From an uncultured Dorea sp. (GTDB lineage: Bacteria > Bacillota > Clostridia > Lachnospirales > Lachnospiraceae): a stretch of 56,255 nt of DNA. The DNA lies in contig CAJURK010000014.1 in NCBI GenBank assembly GCA_910588745.1, forward strand, positions 1 to 56,255. The letters are read 5' to 3'. This document shows, one piece after another, positions 33,685 to 41,953 of this stretch; position 1 is the stretch's first letter; each line of letters begins with the position of its first letter. The notes beneath the pieces are model-generated. The model ran no database searches. It saw only the letters and a list, made by a program, of their open reading frames with translations, and had not been told where the DNA came from. Both the position numbers and the translations under genes were made by a program.

Positions 33685-34509
33685 TTATTTGGCTGTGCCG
33701 GTAAAGTTGCTTGGCGTACAGCCATAGAATTTCTTGAACGTAGTAATAAATGATTTCGTATTGGGGAAGCCGTTGTGGAAAGCGCATTCCGTCAGGTTTA
33801 CGGGATCTGACGCAAGCTGCTGGGCGGCATGGCTTACCCGCACGAAATTCAAATAAGAATGAAAATTAACGCCTAAGGATGCTTTGAACAGGCGTGAAAA
33901 ATAACTGGAGGAATATTTGAAATGTTCGGCAACGGAATTTAAGGTTACGTCTTCCTGGTAATGTCGTTCGATATAATCGGTAAATTTGACGGCGGTGTGC
34001 ATCTCCTGTTCGGAGGAAGCGCGGTATTTGGCGCCTGGCCGGATGCAGCTCCTCGACACCAGCTCCAGCGTCTTATACAGGATGCTCATGAGCAGAAGCT
34101 GGCCTTGGGAAGAATCCGTGTCAAGGGAAAACAGTTCGGTTGCAATGGCTTTTATCTGGGAAGTGACCTGTTTATCTTCCGGGTTGTAAAAAAAGAGATT
34201 CTTGCCAAGCCATTTTTCGATAAAGGGAAGGGAGATAATGATACTGATGCCGGAAAAATGATCCGTAGGATTGATGTAGCGGCAGGAATGCGGTTCGCCG
34301 CTGTTGACAAATATCCAGTCGGATTCGCCGAAATCAAAGTTATTCGTACCGGTATTAAACCGTATGCATCCAGTCAGGGTTACCGTGATCTCCAGGCTGC
34401 GGTGCCAGTGAAGGGGAACATTCAGATAAGCGCCCGTTAGATTATGTTTGTAAATCTTAACCGGCAGTTTAGAAAATACGTCGTTGTAGGTTTCGTATAA
34501 CTGGGGCAT
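33685..34509 (-). CDS. AraC-family regulator of the esterase/ABC locus
   Basis: A 274-residue protein. The N-terminal cupin-like sensing domain has the usual histidines (LHWHRSLEITVTLTG, NSGEPHSCRYI). The C-terminal part has two helix-turn-helix motifs (VTLNSVAEHFKYSSSYFSRLFKASLGVNF; LTECAFHNGFPNTKSFITTFKKFYGCTPSNF). It sits between the second ABC operon and the divergent esterase operon and probably activates one or both in response to a sugar. The 115-base gap to the first esterase gene holds both promoters. Confidence 0.9.
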   Translation of the reverse strand: MPQLYETYNDVFSKLPVKIYKHNLTGAYLNVPLHWHRSLEITVTLTGCIRFNTGTNNFDFGESDWIFVNSGEPHSCRYINPTDHFSGISIIISLPFIEKWLGKNLFFYNPEDKQVTSQIKAIATELFSLDTDSSQGQLLLMSILYKTLELVSRSCIRPGAKYRASSEQEMHTAVKFTDYIERHYQEDVTLNSVAEHFKYSSSYFSRLFKASLGVNFHSYLNFVRVSHAAQQLASDPVNLTECAFHNGFPNTKSFITTFKKFYGCTPSNFTGTAK

Positions 34510-34624
34510 GCTGTTCCTCCTGATGTAAAAATACGAATAAAAGTTACGTTGCTGTTATTTTAACACAGGACAGAAAGATTGTCATTTACCAAATAGTAGG
34601 GAATATTTAAAGGAGGGGTGATTT

Positions 34625-35455
34625 ATGGCATTATCGCAGGTACATTACCTGTCGGAGGCGTTGGCAAGGATTGTTACGTTTCATATCTATCTGCCGAACG
34701 ATACGTCGAAGGAGTTTACAGAGAATAACCCGCATTACGAAAGGCCGATAAAAACATTGTATCTTCTGCACGGCTTTTCGGGCAATACGACGGACTGGAT
34801 CATGGGAAGCAGCGCTATGGAGATTTCCAGAAAATATAATCTTGCCATCGTGATGCCGTCGGGAGAAAATAGTTTCTATCTGGACAGAAAGGGAACCGGC
34901 AATGCGTATGAAACCTATATTGCCAAGGAACTTCCGGCCTATATCAAAAAAACATATCATCTTTCGGATGAAAGAGAGGACGTATTGATTGGCGGGCTGT
35001 CTATGGGAGGTTTTGGCGCCATACGGCTGGGATTAAAATATGATGAGCGTTATGGGGCGGCGTTCGGACTGTCTTCGGCGCTGATTATTGAGGATATCGG
35101 GAAGCTGTCGCCGGGAGATATGACGGCCTGCGTAAAGATGATCGCGGATTATGATTATTATGTAACTGTTTTCGGCGACCTGGCCGGATTGGAACACAGC
35201 GATGTGAATCCTAAATTTCTCGTGAAGCAGAAGCTGGAGAAGCGCGGGCGGATTACGCCGATTTTTATGGCCTGCGGGACGGAAGATTTTCTGTTGGAAA
35301 ACAACCGTGATTTCAGGGATTTTTTAGTGGAACATCAGGTAGACGTTACATATTACGAAAGTCCCGGAACGCATGAGTGGAAATTCTGGAATGAATATCT
35401 GGAAACGGCGGTTTTGTGGGCTTTAGCCGGGAAGGAAGGTATGAAAGAAGTATGA
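34625..35455 (+). CDS. Esterase, CE1/esterase D-like alpha/beta hydrolase
   Basis: A 276-residue alpha/beta hydrolase of the putative-esterase (esterase D) group. Nucleophile S126 is in GLSMGG, the oxyanion strand is YLLHGFSGNTTDW, an acid lies near GTEDFLLENN, and the histidine is in PGTHEWKFW. There is no signal peptide, so it works on imported esters. It likely removes acetyl or feruloyl groups from oligosaccharides. AAAGGAGGGG at 34610-34619 is a strong ribosome binding site. It overlaps the next gene by 4 bases. Confidence 0.85.
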   Translation: MALSQVHYLSEALARIVTFHIYLPNDTSKEFTENNPHYERPIKTLYLLHGFSGNTTDWIMGSSAMEISRKYNLAIVMPSGENSFYLDRKGTGNAYETYIAKELPAYIKKTYHLSDEREDVLIGGLSMGGFGAIRLGLKYDERYGAAFGLSSALIIEDIGKLSPGDMTACVKMIADYDYYVTVFGDLAGLEHSDVNPKFLVKQKLEKRGRITPIFMACGTEDFLLENNRDFRDFLVEHQVDVTYYESPGTHEWKFWNEYLETAVLWALAGKEGMKEV

Positions 35456-36612
35456 CAAAGGAGCAGAGGCAGTTATTTTTGCAGGGGGAAGAAAGAGAGC
35501 GGGAGCTGGCGGAGCGGTTTGAAAAGACCGGGAAAATTATTCCCTTTGAAGAACCGATAAGGGAGGGTCAGTGGTATCGCAGAATCGTACCCGGGGCAGT
35601 CTGCGGGGACGGGTCGGAATATCCGGTTTTGCTGAATTCCGGGAAAGAGAATTCTCTGGTGATTTTTTTGGAGGGCGGCGGGATGTCCTTTGACGTAGAG
35701 ATGGCCAGATGCCCCAATTCCCTGGGAAATACGAATATTGGGAAACCGCCTTGTTATGCGGCTAATTTCAGGCGGTATATCGAATATACCTGTTTTGACA
35801 ACGAATATGGGAGCAGGGGGATCGTGGAGAAGGAAGACGAGAGGAACCCCTTCCGGGATTGGTGTTTTGCGGTTGCTACTTACGGAACGGCGGATATCTA
35901 TGCGGGGGACGGCGAATTTGCATACCAGGACGAAGAGGGACATAAACGTATCCTCTGCCATAGAGGGTATTCAAACTTTATAAAAAGCCTGGAAATCATA
36001 AAGGAACTTTATCCTTCGCCGGATCGGATTCTCCTGGTGGGCGGCAGCGCCGGAGCGTTCGGGACGCCGCTTCTTGCGCCGGAGGTATTGAAAGCGTATC
36101 CGGACTGCCGGGAGGTGACGGTGTATGCGGACAGCGCCACCTGTCCCGATCAGCGCTATAAAGACGCGCTTAGGAATGTGTGGAAAGCGCCGGAACACAT
36201 TGCCGGAACGGTTCGGACAAGCCAGCCGGCGGAAGATTGGTTTGAGAGACTGTATCAGCAGGGGGGAGACCGGCTGAACTACCTGTATTCCATTAGTATC
36301 AAAGACTGGATCTTTATTAGTTATCTGGAATATTTAGAAACCAGGAATATGGTTTACAGGCCGGAGCGGGAAGCAGAATTTAAGGAATGCGTCAGACAGA
36401 CTGTGAAACGGCTGAAAGCAATCACGGAAAAGTTCAGGATTATGATAACAGATTTTCCTGCGGGAGAGGGGATCTGCCCCGGGGCAACGATTCATACTAC
36501 CTGCCAGGACCCGCGCTTTTATGAAACATTATCCTGCGGCGTTTCGCCGGCGCAGTGGCTGTGGGACGCAGTAAATAAAAAGGGATATGATATCGGATTG
36601 GAGCTGTTATGA
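35452..36612 (+). CDS. Pectinacetylesterase-like hydrolase
   Basis: A 386-residue protein of the pectinacetylesterase/Notum type. The oxyanion-hole loop IFLEGGGMSFD (71-81) and nucleophile elbow GGSAGAFG (S199) match the family layout. An acid/histidine pair is suggested by ITDFPAGEG and ATIHTTC near the C-terminus. No signal peptide is present, unlike plant and many bacterial relatives, again pointing to cytoplasmic processing. The start at 35452 overlaps the preceding stop (ATGA). It would remove acetyl groups from galacturonides if the family role holds. Confidence 0.75.
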   Translation: MTKEQRQLFLQGEERERELAERFEKTGKIIPFEEPIREGQWYRRIVPGAVCGDGSEYPVLLNSGKENSLVIFLEGGGMSFDVEMARCPNSLGNTNIGKPPCYAANFRRYIEYTCFDNEYGSRGIVEKEDERNPFRDWCFAVATYGTADIYAGDGEFAYQDEEGHKRILCHRGYSNFIKSLEIIKELYPSPDRILLVGGSAGAFGTPLLAPEVLKAYPDCREVTVYADSATCPDQRYKDALRNVWKAPEHIAGTVRTSQPAEDWFERLYQQGGDRLNYLYSISIKDWIFISYLEYLETRNMVYRPEREAEFKECVRQTVKRLKAITEKFRIMITDFPAGEGICPGATIHTTCQDPRFYETLSCGVSPAQWLWDAVNKKGYDIGLELL

Positions 36613-37775
36613 ATAGAGAAATATCAGATAGGGAAATATGTGTTTCATCGGGACTGTCTTTTCGCGAAACCAGTATGATTCCTCTTGACGACGCTATGGG
36701 GCCGGTCATGCATTATCCGTACGACAAGGTTTATCCTAAGGCGTATGAAGTAACCGAAAAGGGAACCGTGCGGTTTCATCTGTATTTTCCCAATGCGGGA
36801 AGGGTCATTCTTCGGACCCTTACGGATACGTTTGAACTAACCGGGAAAGACGGACACTGGACGGGAGAATATATGGTAGGGACGGGGTTTGTCGTAATCT
36901 TTCCGTCCGTTGACGGAAACGATACGCTGTATCCGGGATTTCCGATCGGATTTGGAGGAAACCGTCCTATCAATTATATAGAACTGGGAGAGGATGTGGG
37001 GCGGGCAGAGCCGCTTCGCTGCAGCCATGGAACGGTATCCATGGATTATTTTAACAGCCGCGTAACGGGAAAGCTGGAACGGCTTTATGTGTATCTGCCG
37101 CCGGATTATTACGCTTCATGGGAAGAAGGCTGCGGTTCGGGAGCAAAACGGACCGGAAAGCAATATCCGGTGCTGTATCTCCAGCACGGGCATGGCGAGA
37201 ACGAGACTGCATGGGTGAACCAGGGAAAGGTGAACTTTATCCTGGATCAACTGATTTCCGAAAAAAAGGCGGAGTCCATGATTGTTGTGATGTGCAACGG
37301 CATGGTATCCTTTGAACAGGAAGATGAAATCTTTGTCGGAGCTGTGGAGAAATTTGAGGAGTTTCTGATTAAAGAGGTGATTCCATATGTGGAACACAAA
37401 TACCGGGCGTTCGGCGATAAACCCCACCGGGCTATGGCTGGACTATCTATGGGAAGCATGCAGACGTCGGTGATTACGCTGAAAAACCAGGATTTGTTTG
37501 ACTATGTGGGAATTTTCAGCGGATTTGTGCGGGATATTCTTTCCGGATATACAGAACACGTGAAGGCCGAGTATTTGGATACTTATGGAGAGAAGGCCGC
37601 GTATATTTTCCGGGCGATGGGAGATCAAGATATCTTTCTGGAGGAATTTTACAGAGACGACAAGCTGTTGGAGGAACACCACGTAAAGCATGAGCGGGTT
37701 CTTTATTCGGGCGCCCATGAGTGGAAGGTGTGGCAGAGATGCGTGTATGATTTCGCACAGAAGATTTTCCGGTGA
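36609..37775 (+). CDS. CE1-type esterase with N-terminal carbohydrate-binding-like (E-set) domain
   Basis: A 388-residue enzyme. Residues 40-125 resemble the E-set/CBM48-like module seen before feruloyl and acetyl-xylan esterase domains (GTVRFHLYFPNAGRVILRTLT). Residues 150-388 are the esterase, with S280 in GLSMGS, oxyanion strand VLYLQHGHGENETAW, and histidine in SGAHEWKVW. The product lacks a signal peptide. It overlaps the pectinacetylesterase-like gene by 4 bases. It likely hydrolyses feruloyl or acetyl esters on plant-derived sugars. Confidence 0.85.
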   Translation: MNREISDREICVSSGLSFRETSMIPLDDAMGPVMHYPYDKVYPKAYEVTEKGTVRFHLYFPNAGRVILRTLTDTFELTGKDGHWTGEYMVGTGFVVIFPSVDGNDTLYPGFPIGFGGNRPINYIELGEDVGRAEPLRCSHGTVSMDYFNSRVTGKLERLYVYLPPDYYASWEEGCGSGAKRTGKQYPVLYLQHGHGENETAWVNQGKVNFILDQLISEKKAESMIVVMCNGMVSFEQEDEIFVGAVEKFEEFLIKEVIPYVEHKYRAFGDKPHRAMAGLSMGSMQTSVITLKNQDLFDYVGIFSGFVRDILSGYTEHVKAEYLDTYGEKAAYIFRAMGDQDIFLEEFYRDDKLLEEHHVKHERVLYSGAHEWKVWQRCVYDFAQKIFR

Positions 37776-37825
37776 GGCTTTGGGCTGAAACATAGAAAAG
37801 CGACAGTAATTTTGGGAGAATGGGT

Positions 37826-38695
37826 ATGGACCAGAGAAAAAAAGCGGAAAAATTTGCGGACATGATTTTTCGGCCGGAAGGTGCGAGGAGGCCGGACCGG
37901 AGACAGGTGTTAGAGTTTCTCACCGGGCAGTCGGCGGTCGATGTGCAGGAATGTTCCACATGGGAAAAGGAAGCCTTCGTATGCTATAATGGACAGACCG
38001 CTATCTGCGGAGAGTATTATCCGGTGGAACGCGCCGTCGGCTGCGCGGTGCTTTCCCATGGATTTGCACAGAACCGGTATATTATGATACCTCAGCAGAA
38101 GTTGTTTCGGGAGCTGGGGTTCCATACGGTTCTCTTTGACCAGCGGGGGTTCGGGGAAAGCGGCGAACGGCATTGTACGTTTAGCATCAAGGAAGCTTCT
38201 GACGTGGCCTGCGTGGCGGAATGGGCAAGAAAAAAGAGCGGCCTGGACGGGAAAATCGTGGTTCTGGGCGTGTCGATGGGCGCGGCCGCCGCTATGAAAG
38301 CCTTGGACTATACGGAGCATATCAATTACTTAATCGAGGACTGCGGCTTTGCGGATTTGGAGACGGTGATGGATACGCTCTATGCAAGTATGAACGAGGG
38401 AGAGACAAATATCTACGCGGCCGGGGCGTTTAAGCAGAAGGCGGCGGAGCTGGGGCTTGATACAAAGAAGAACCAGCCGATCGATGCCATTGGAAAGACA
38501 GAGATACCGGTGTGCATCTTCCATGGAACCGGCGATACCACCATTGACGCGGAGCATGCCAGACGCCTGTACGGAGTCTGCCGCAATCCGGATTCAAGGC
38601 TGGAGCTGTTCGAGGGAAAAGAGCATGCGCTTTGCGTGACCGATACGGAACGATATCGGAGGGTACTTCGCAAATTTTTGGATAAGCTGATGTAA
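37826..38695 (+). CDS. Alpha/beta hydrolase
   Basis: A 289-residue serine hydrolase of the BAAT/peptidase S9-like lysophospholipase group. It has AVLSHGFAQNR (oxyanion), nucleophile S150 in GVSMGA, an acid in HGTGDTTID, and the histidine in KEHALCV. Start ATG 37826 is chosen because GGGAG at 37814-37818 is too close to ATG 37820. It continues the esterase operon, so a deacylation role on the same substrate is plausible, though this family is too broad to name one. Confidence 0.8.
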   Translation: MDQRKKAEKFADMIFRPEGARRPDRRQVLEFLTGQSAVDVQECSTWEKEAFVCYNGQTAICGEYYPVERAVGCAVLSHGFAQNRYIMIPQQKLFRELGFHTVLFDQRGFGESGERHCTFSIKEASDVACVAEWARKKSGLDGKIVVLGVSMGAAAAMKALDYTEHINYLIEDCGFADLETVMDTLYASMNEGETNIYAAGAFKQKAAELGLDTKKNQPIDAIGKTEIPVCIFHGTGDTTIDAEHARRLYGVCRNPDSRLELFEGKEHALCVTDTERYRRVLRKFLDKLM

Positions 38696-38736
38696 CGCTG
38701 CAAATATAGAGGATGAAAATTCTAGGGAGGAATTGC

Positions 38737-39387
38737 GTGTTTGATATCAATGGGAAGTTTTTTGGGTTTCTGGAAGAAACAGCGGATCTGGTTTTGCTGA
38801 ACGTGCTGTTTCTGATCTGCTGTATTCCGGTGATTACCATCGGCGCGTCAAAGACGGCGCTTTATGATATGACCAGAAGGATGGCTGCTAAAAGGGAAGG
38901 TTACCTGGTCAGAGGATTTTTCCGCAGTTTTTCTCAGAATTTCAAAGCGTCCACCGTGATATGGCTGGGCTACGCCGTATGCATGACGGTGGCGGCAGCG
39001 GATATCTATGCGGGATTTCTCTGGAGAAAAGGGGCGCTTTCCGGCGTCCTTGTCTTTGTTTTTGCAGCAGGCGGAATAGGGGCCAGTATGACGTTCTTTT
39101 ATGCGCTGGCTCTGCAGGGTTCTTTTGAAAATTCCATAAAGAATACGGTGAAGAATGGATTTCTGCTTGCGGCGGGGCATCTGCCCGCTACGATGGTTAT
39201 TCTGACAGTGGAGGCTGCGCCTGTGATTTTTGCAGTGTTCTTTACCCATCGGCTTTCTTATATTATTTTATTTTTTGCGGTGATTGGATTTGCACTGCAG
39301 GGATTTGTCAACGGGGTGATTTTTAACCGTTTGTTTGATAAAATTTCGTTTCATCAGCCAGGGGGAGGGCATGAAAGGATATCTTAA
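38737..39387 (+). CDS. YesL-like (DUF624) membrane protein
   Basis: A 216-residue membrane protein with five or six helices. The N-terminus FDINGKFFGFLEETADLVLLNVLFLICCIPVITIGAS is the standard DUF624/YesL opening. GTG 38737 is used because AGGGAGG at 38724-38730 fits it and the product then begins as the family does; ATG 38713 would add 8 residues. YesL-type proteins accompany CUT1 sugar importers, including the Bacillus yes rhamnogalacturonan genes, which supports a pectin-related role here. Its molecular function is not known. Confidence 0.88.
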   Translation: MFDINGKFFGFLEETADLVLLNVLFLICCIPVITIGASKTALYDMTRRMAAKREGYLVRGFFRSFSQNFKASTVIWLGYAVCMTVAAADIYAGFLWRKGALSGVLVFVFAAGGIGASMTFFYALALQGSFENSIKNTVKNGFLLAAGHLPATMVILTVEAAPVIFAVFFTHRLSYIILFFAVIGFALQGFVNGVIFNRLFDKISFHQPGGGHERIS

Positions 39388-39395
39388 ATTGTGTA

Positions 39396-39424
39396 TTGAC
39401 GTTTGTCGAGAAATGAGGTAGAAT
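39396..39424 (+). promoter_or_regulatory. Promoter of the T-box / oxidoreductase operon
   Basis: TTGACG (39396-39401) and TAGAAT (39419-39424) are 17 bases apart, starting 9 bases after the YesL stop codon. It drives the T-box leader that follows. Confidence 0.8.
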
Positions 39425-39431
39425 TGTACTT

Positions 39432-39727
39432 GGATAAAAACAGATTGCACTCTATAAGTTAAATTCATGGAAGAGAAGGAGTAGAAGTATAAGACTCACC
39501 CACAGAGAGCTGCCGGCGGTGAAAGGCAGCGGGAGATTTGCTTTGAAAATCATCTCTGAGAATGGAGACCGAAGAAACGTGAGTTTGCACGATTTTAAGT
39601 TTTCACGGGAGCTTCCCGTTACAGAAGCCGCGTATGCCGGTACGCTTGATTCGTACTTGTTTTGTAAAAAACAGGGTGGTTGCGGAGATGATATATCATC
39701 CGTCCCTATTACAGGGGCGGATTTTGT
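39432..39727 (+). promoter_or_regulatory. T-box leader, probably isoleucine-specific
   Basis: The stem I landmarks are AGAGAG at 39504-39509, GGTG at 39518-39521 inside CTGCC/GGCAG, and CTCA...TGAG closing the lower helix. The T-box sequence AACAGGGTGGTTGCGG begins at 39670, with TGGT at 39677-39680 to pair with an ACCA acceptor end. The terminator CCGTCCCT/AGGGGCGG (39700-39720) is followed by ATTTTGT. The likely specifier is ATC at 39549-39551, preceded by GAAA and followed by A, as in other T-boxes; this means tRNA-Ile, whose discriminator A agrees with TGGT. T-box identity is firm, the codon less so. The 155 bases from 39728 to 39882 hold no gene that I can see. Confidence 0.88.
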
Positions 39728-39882
39728 CGTATAGCGGCGAAAGCAGTTTTATCCTGAAAGCCGGGGGCTGCGTGCAGGCTGCCGGATTGCGGGACAAAGG
39801 GATGCGAGTGCAGAAAGCATCGGCAGAGCGAAGCTCTAAAGATGACGTTTATTGGATGCAGATTTGGAAAGGATGAAGGAAG

Positions 39883-40455
39883 ATGAGGAAACATACGGAA
39901 ATCAGATGGCATGGCCGGGGCGGCCAGGGAGCCAAGACGGCCGCGCTGCTCCTGGCGGATGTGGCGTTTCAGACGGGCAAATACGTGCAGGGATTCCCGG
40001 AGTACGGCCCGGAGCGTATGGGAGCGCCGATTACTGCGTACAACCGGATCAGCGATACGGTAATACGGGTTCATTCAAATATCTACGACCCTCAGTATGT
40101 AGTGGTAGTGGATGAATCTCTTTTAGAGGCCGTAGATGTGACCAGCGGGTTAAAGGAGGACGGCGCGATTCTGATTAATACAGAGCGTACCAGGGAGGAG
40201 ATTCTTCCCCACTTAAAGGGATATAAGGGAAACGTGTATGTAATAGATGCAAAAAAAATATCCATGGCGGCGCTGGGAAAATATTTTCCAAATACGCCCC
40301 TTCTTGCGGCAATCGTCAAAGTTGCGGGAATCATGGAAAAGGATGTGTTTTTAAGGGAAATGCAGGCGTCTTTCCGTCACAAATTCGCCAGCAAGCCGGA
40401 AGTGATTGAAGGAAATATGAAGGCTCTTGAGATGGCTTTTGAGGAGGTGTGCTAA
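39883..40455 (+). CDS. 2-oxoacid:ferredoxin oxidoreductase, gamma subunit
   Basis: A 190-residue gamma (PorG/VorG-like) subunit with HGRGGQGAKTAALLLADVA and FPEYGPERMGAPI. It forms part of a thiamine-diphosphate enzyme that decarboxylates a 2-oxoacid, transfers the acyl group to CoA and reduces ferredoxin. It leads the order gamma-delta-alpha-beta, as in four-subunit pyruvate or 2-ketoisovalerate enzymes. The ribosome binding site is AAGGAAG. The isoleucine-type T-box suggests a branched-chain 2-oxoacid rather than pyruvate. Confidence 0.92.
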   Translation: MRKHTEIRWHGRGGQGAKTAALLLADVAFQTGKYVQGFPEYGPERMGAPITAYNRISDTVIRVHSNIYDPQYVVVVDESLLEAVDVTSGLKEDGAILINTERTREEILPHLKGYKGNVYVIDAKKISMAALGKYFPNTPLLAAIVKVAGIMEKDVFLREMQASFRHKFASKPEVIEGNMKALEMAFEEVC

Positions 40456-40757
40456 TGGCAGCGGATATCAGTAAATTAGGATTGAAAACAAAATGGCAGG
40501 ATTTGACGGAGGGAATGGTGATTGCCGGAGCCGGAACCTCCAGAGAATTTATGACGGGGGAATGGAGCAGCGTTAAGCCCGAATTTATTGAAGAGAAATG
40601 CAGACAGTGCCTGCTCTGCGTTCCGGTATGCCCGGATAGCTGTATCCCGGTAAAGGAAATGAAGCGGGCGGAATTTGACTATGACCACTGCAAAGGATGC
40701 GGCATCTGCGTCAAGGCATGCCCGTTTGGAGCTATTACGATGGAAGGAGTGAATTAA
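40455..40757 (+). CDS. 2-oxoacid:ferredoxin oxidoreductase, delta (ferredoxin-like) subunit
   Basis: A 100-residue iron-sulfur subunit carrying two [4Fe-4S] sets, CRQCLLCVPVCP and CKGCGICVKACP. It passes electrons from the thiamine centre to ferredoxin. GGAGGT at 40443-40448 lies in the end of the gamma gene, and start and stop share one base, so expression is coupled. Confidence 0.93.
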   Translation: MAADISKLGLKTKWQDLTEGMVIAGAGTSREFMTGEWSSVKPEFIEEKCRQCLLCVPVCPDSCIPVKEMKRAEFDYDHCKGCGICVKACPFGAITMEGVN

Positions 40758-40758
40758 G

Positions 40759-41940
40759 ATGGCAAAGAGAGATCGTTTATCAGGAAATGAAGCTGTAGCT
40801 ATCGCGCTTCGTCAAATTAACCCGGATGTGTTTCCGGCGTTTCCGATTACTCCGTCTACGGAGATTCCCCAATATTTCGCGTCGTTTGCGGCAAACGGAG
40901 AAGTAGATACGGAATTTATCCCGGTGGAGAGCGAGCATAGTTCCATGAGCGCGGCAATCGGCGCGTCGGCGGCCGGGGCAAGGGCGCTGACCGCCACTTC
41001 GTCCTGCGGGCTGGCCTATATGTGGGAGGAGCTGTATATTGCGGCGTCTAATCGGCTGCCCTTGGCGCTGGCGCTTGTAAACCGCGCTTTATCAGGCCCG
41101 ATTAATATTAACTGCGACCATTCCGACAGCATGGGAGCGAGGGACTCCGGGTGGATTCAAGTGTATGCGGAGAATAATCAGGAGGCTTACGATAATATGG
41201 TGCAGGCATTCCGCATTTCGGAGCATCCGGACGTTAAGCTGCCGATTATGGTTTGCCAGGACGGTTTTATCACAAGCCATGCTGTGGAAAACATTGAGCT
41301 GTTGGAGGACGAGGAGGTAAAAGGCTTCGTGGGAGAGTATGAGCCGGAACATTTCCTCCTGAATCCGGCTTGTCCGATGGCGGTGGGTCCGTATTCCGTG
41401 TCAGATTATTATTTGGAGGCCAAGCGCAGTCAGGCGGAAGGCATGCGGCATGCAGAGCGGGTTGTGCTTGAAGTGGCAAAGGGGTTTGAAGCGCTGTCCG
41501 GCAGGAAGTATGGGTTGTTTGAGGCATATCGCTTAGAGGATGCGGACCGGGCGGTGGTGATGATCGGTTCTGCGGCGGGAACCACCAAGGACGCCATTGA
41601 TGAACTTCGGAAAAAAGGAGAGAAGGTCGGACTGTTAAAGATCCGTCTGTTCCGTCCGTTTCCGGCGGATGCGGTTGCAGACGCATTAAAAAATGTCAAG
41701 GCCGTTGCCGTTATGGACCGGGCGGAAGGCTATACCAATCACGGAGGCCCTCTGGGCGCGGATGTGATGTCCGCCCTGTTCCGCGCCGGAAGCAATGCGC
41801 TGGCAGTGAATATAATATACGGCCTCGGAGGACGGGACGTGCGGGTGGAAGATATGGAACAAGTTTTTGCAGACCTTAAGACGATGATTGAGAAACAGGA
41901 TGCCGGCGAAACCTATCGCTATATGGGGATCCGCGAGTAA
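40759..41940 (+). CDS. 2-oxoacid:ferredoxin oxidoreductase, alpha subunit
   Basis: A 393-residue alpha subunit (pyrimidine-binding domain of the thiamine fold) with GNEAVAIALRQINPDVFPAFPITPSTEIPQYFA, then ESEHSSMSAAIGASAAGARALTATSSCGLAYMWEE. A C-terminal transketolase-like half follows (VGLLKIRLFRPFPADAVADAL; DRAEGYTNHGGPLGADV). The sequence is POR/VOR-like. It starts one base after the delta stop codon. Confidence 0.93.
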   Translation: MAKRDRLSGNEAVAIALRQINPDVFPAFPITPSTEIPQYFASFAANGEVDTEFIPVESEHSSMSAAIGASAAGARALTATSSCGLAYMWEELYIAASNRLPLALALVNRALSGPININCDHSDSMGARDSGWIQVYAENNQEAYDNMVQAFRISEHPDVKLPIMVCQDGFITSHAVENIELLEDEEVKGFVGEYEPEHFLLNPACPMAVGPYSVSDYYLEAKRSQAEGMRHAERVVLEVAKGFEALSGRKYGLFEAYRLEDADRAVVMIGSAAGTTKDAIDELRKKGEKVGLLKIRLFRPFPADAVADALKNVKAVAVMDRAEGYTNHGGPLGADVMSALFRAGSNALAVNIIYGLGGRDVRVEDMEQVFADLKTMIEKQDAGETYRYMGIRE

Positions 41941-41953
41941 GGAGGGACGTAAG

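Noticed and set aside
39634..39876. A small open frame within the oxidoreductase leader
   Set aside because: It overlaps the T-box antiterminator and terminator, whose conserved bases explain the sequence better.
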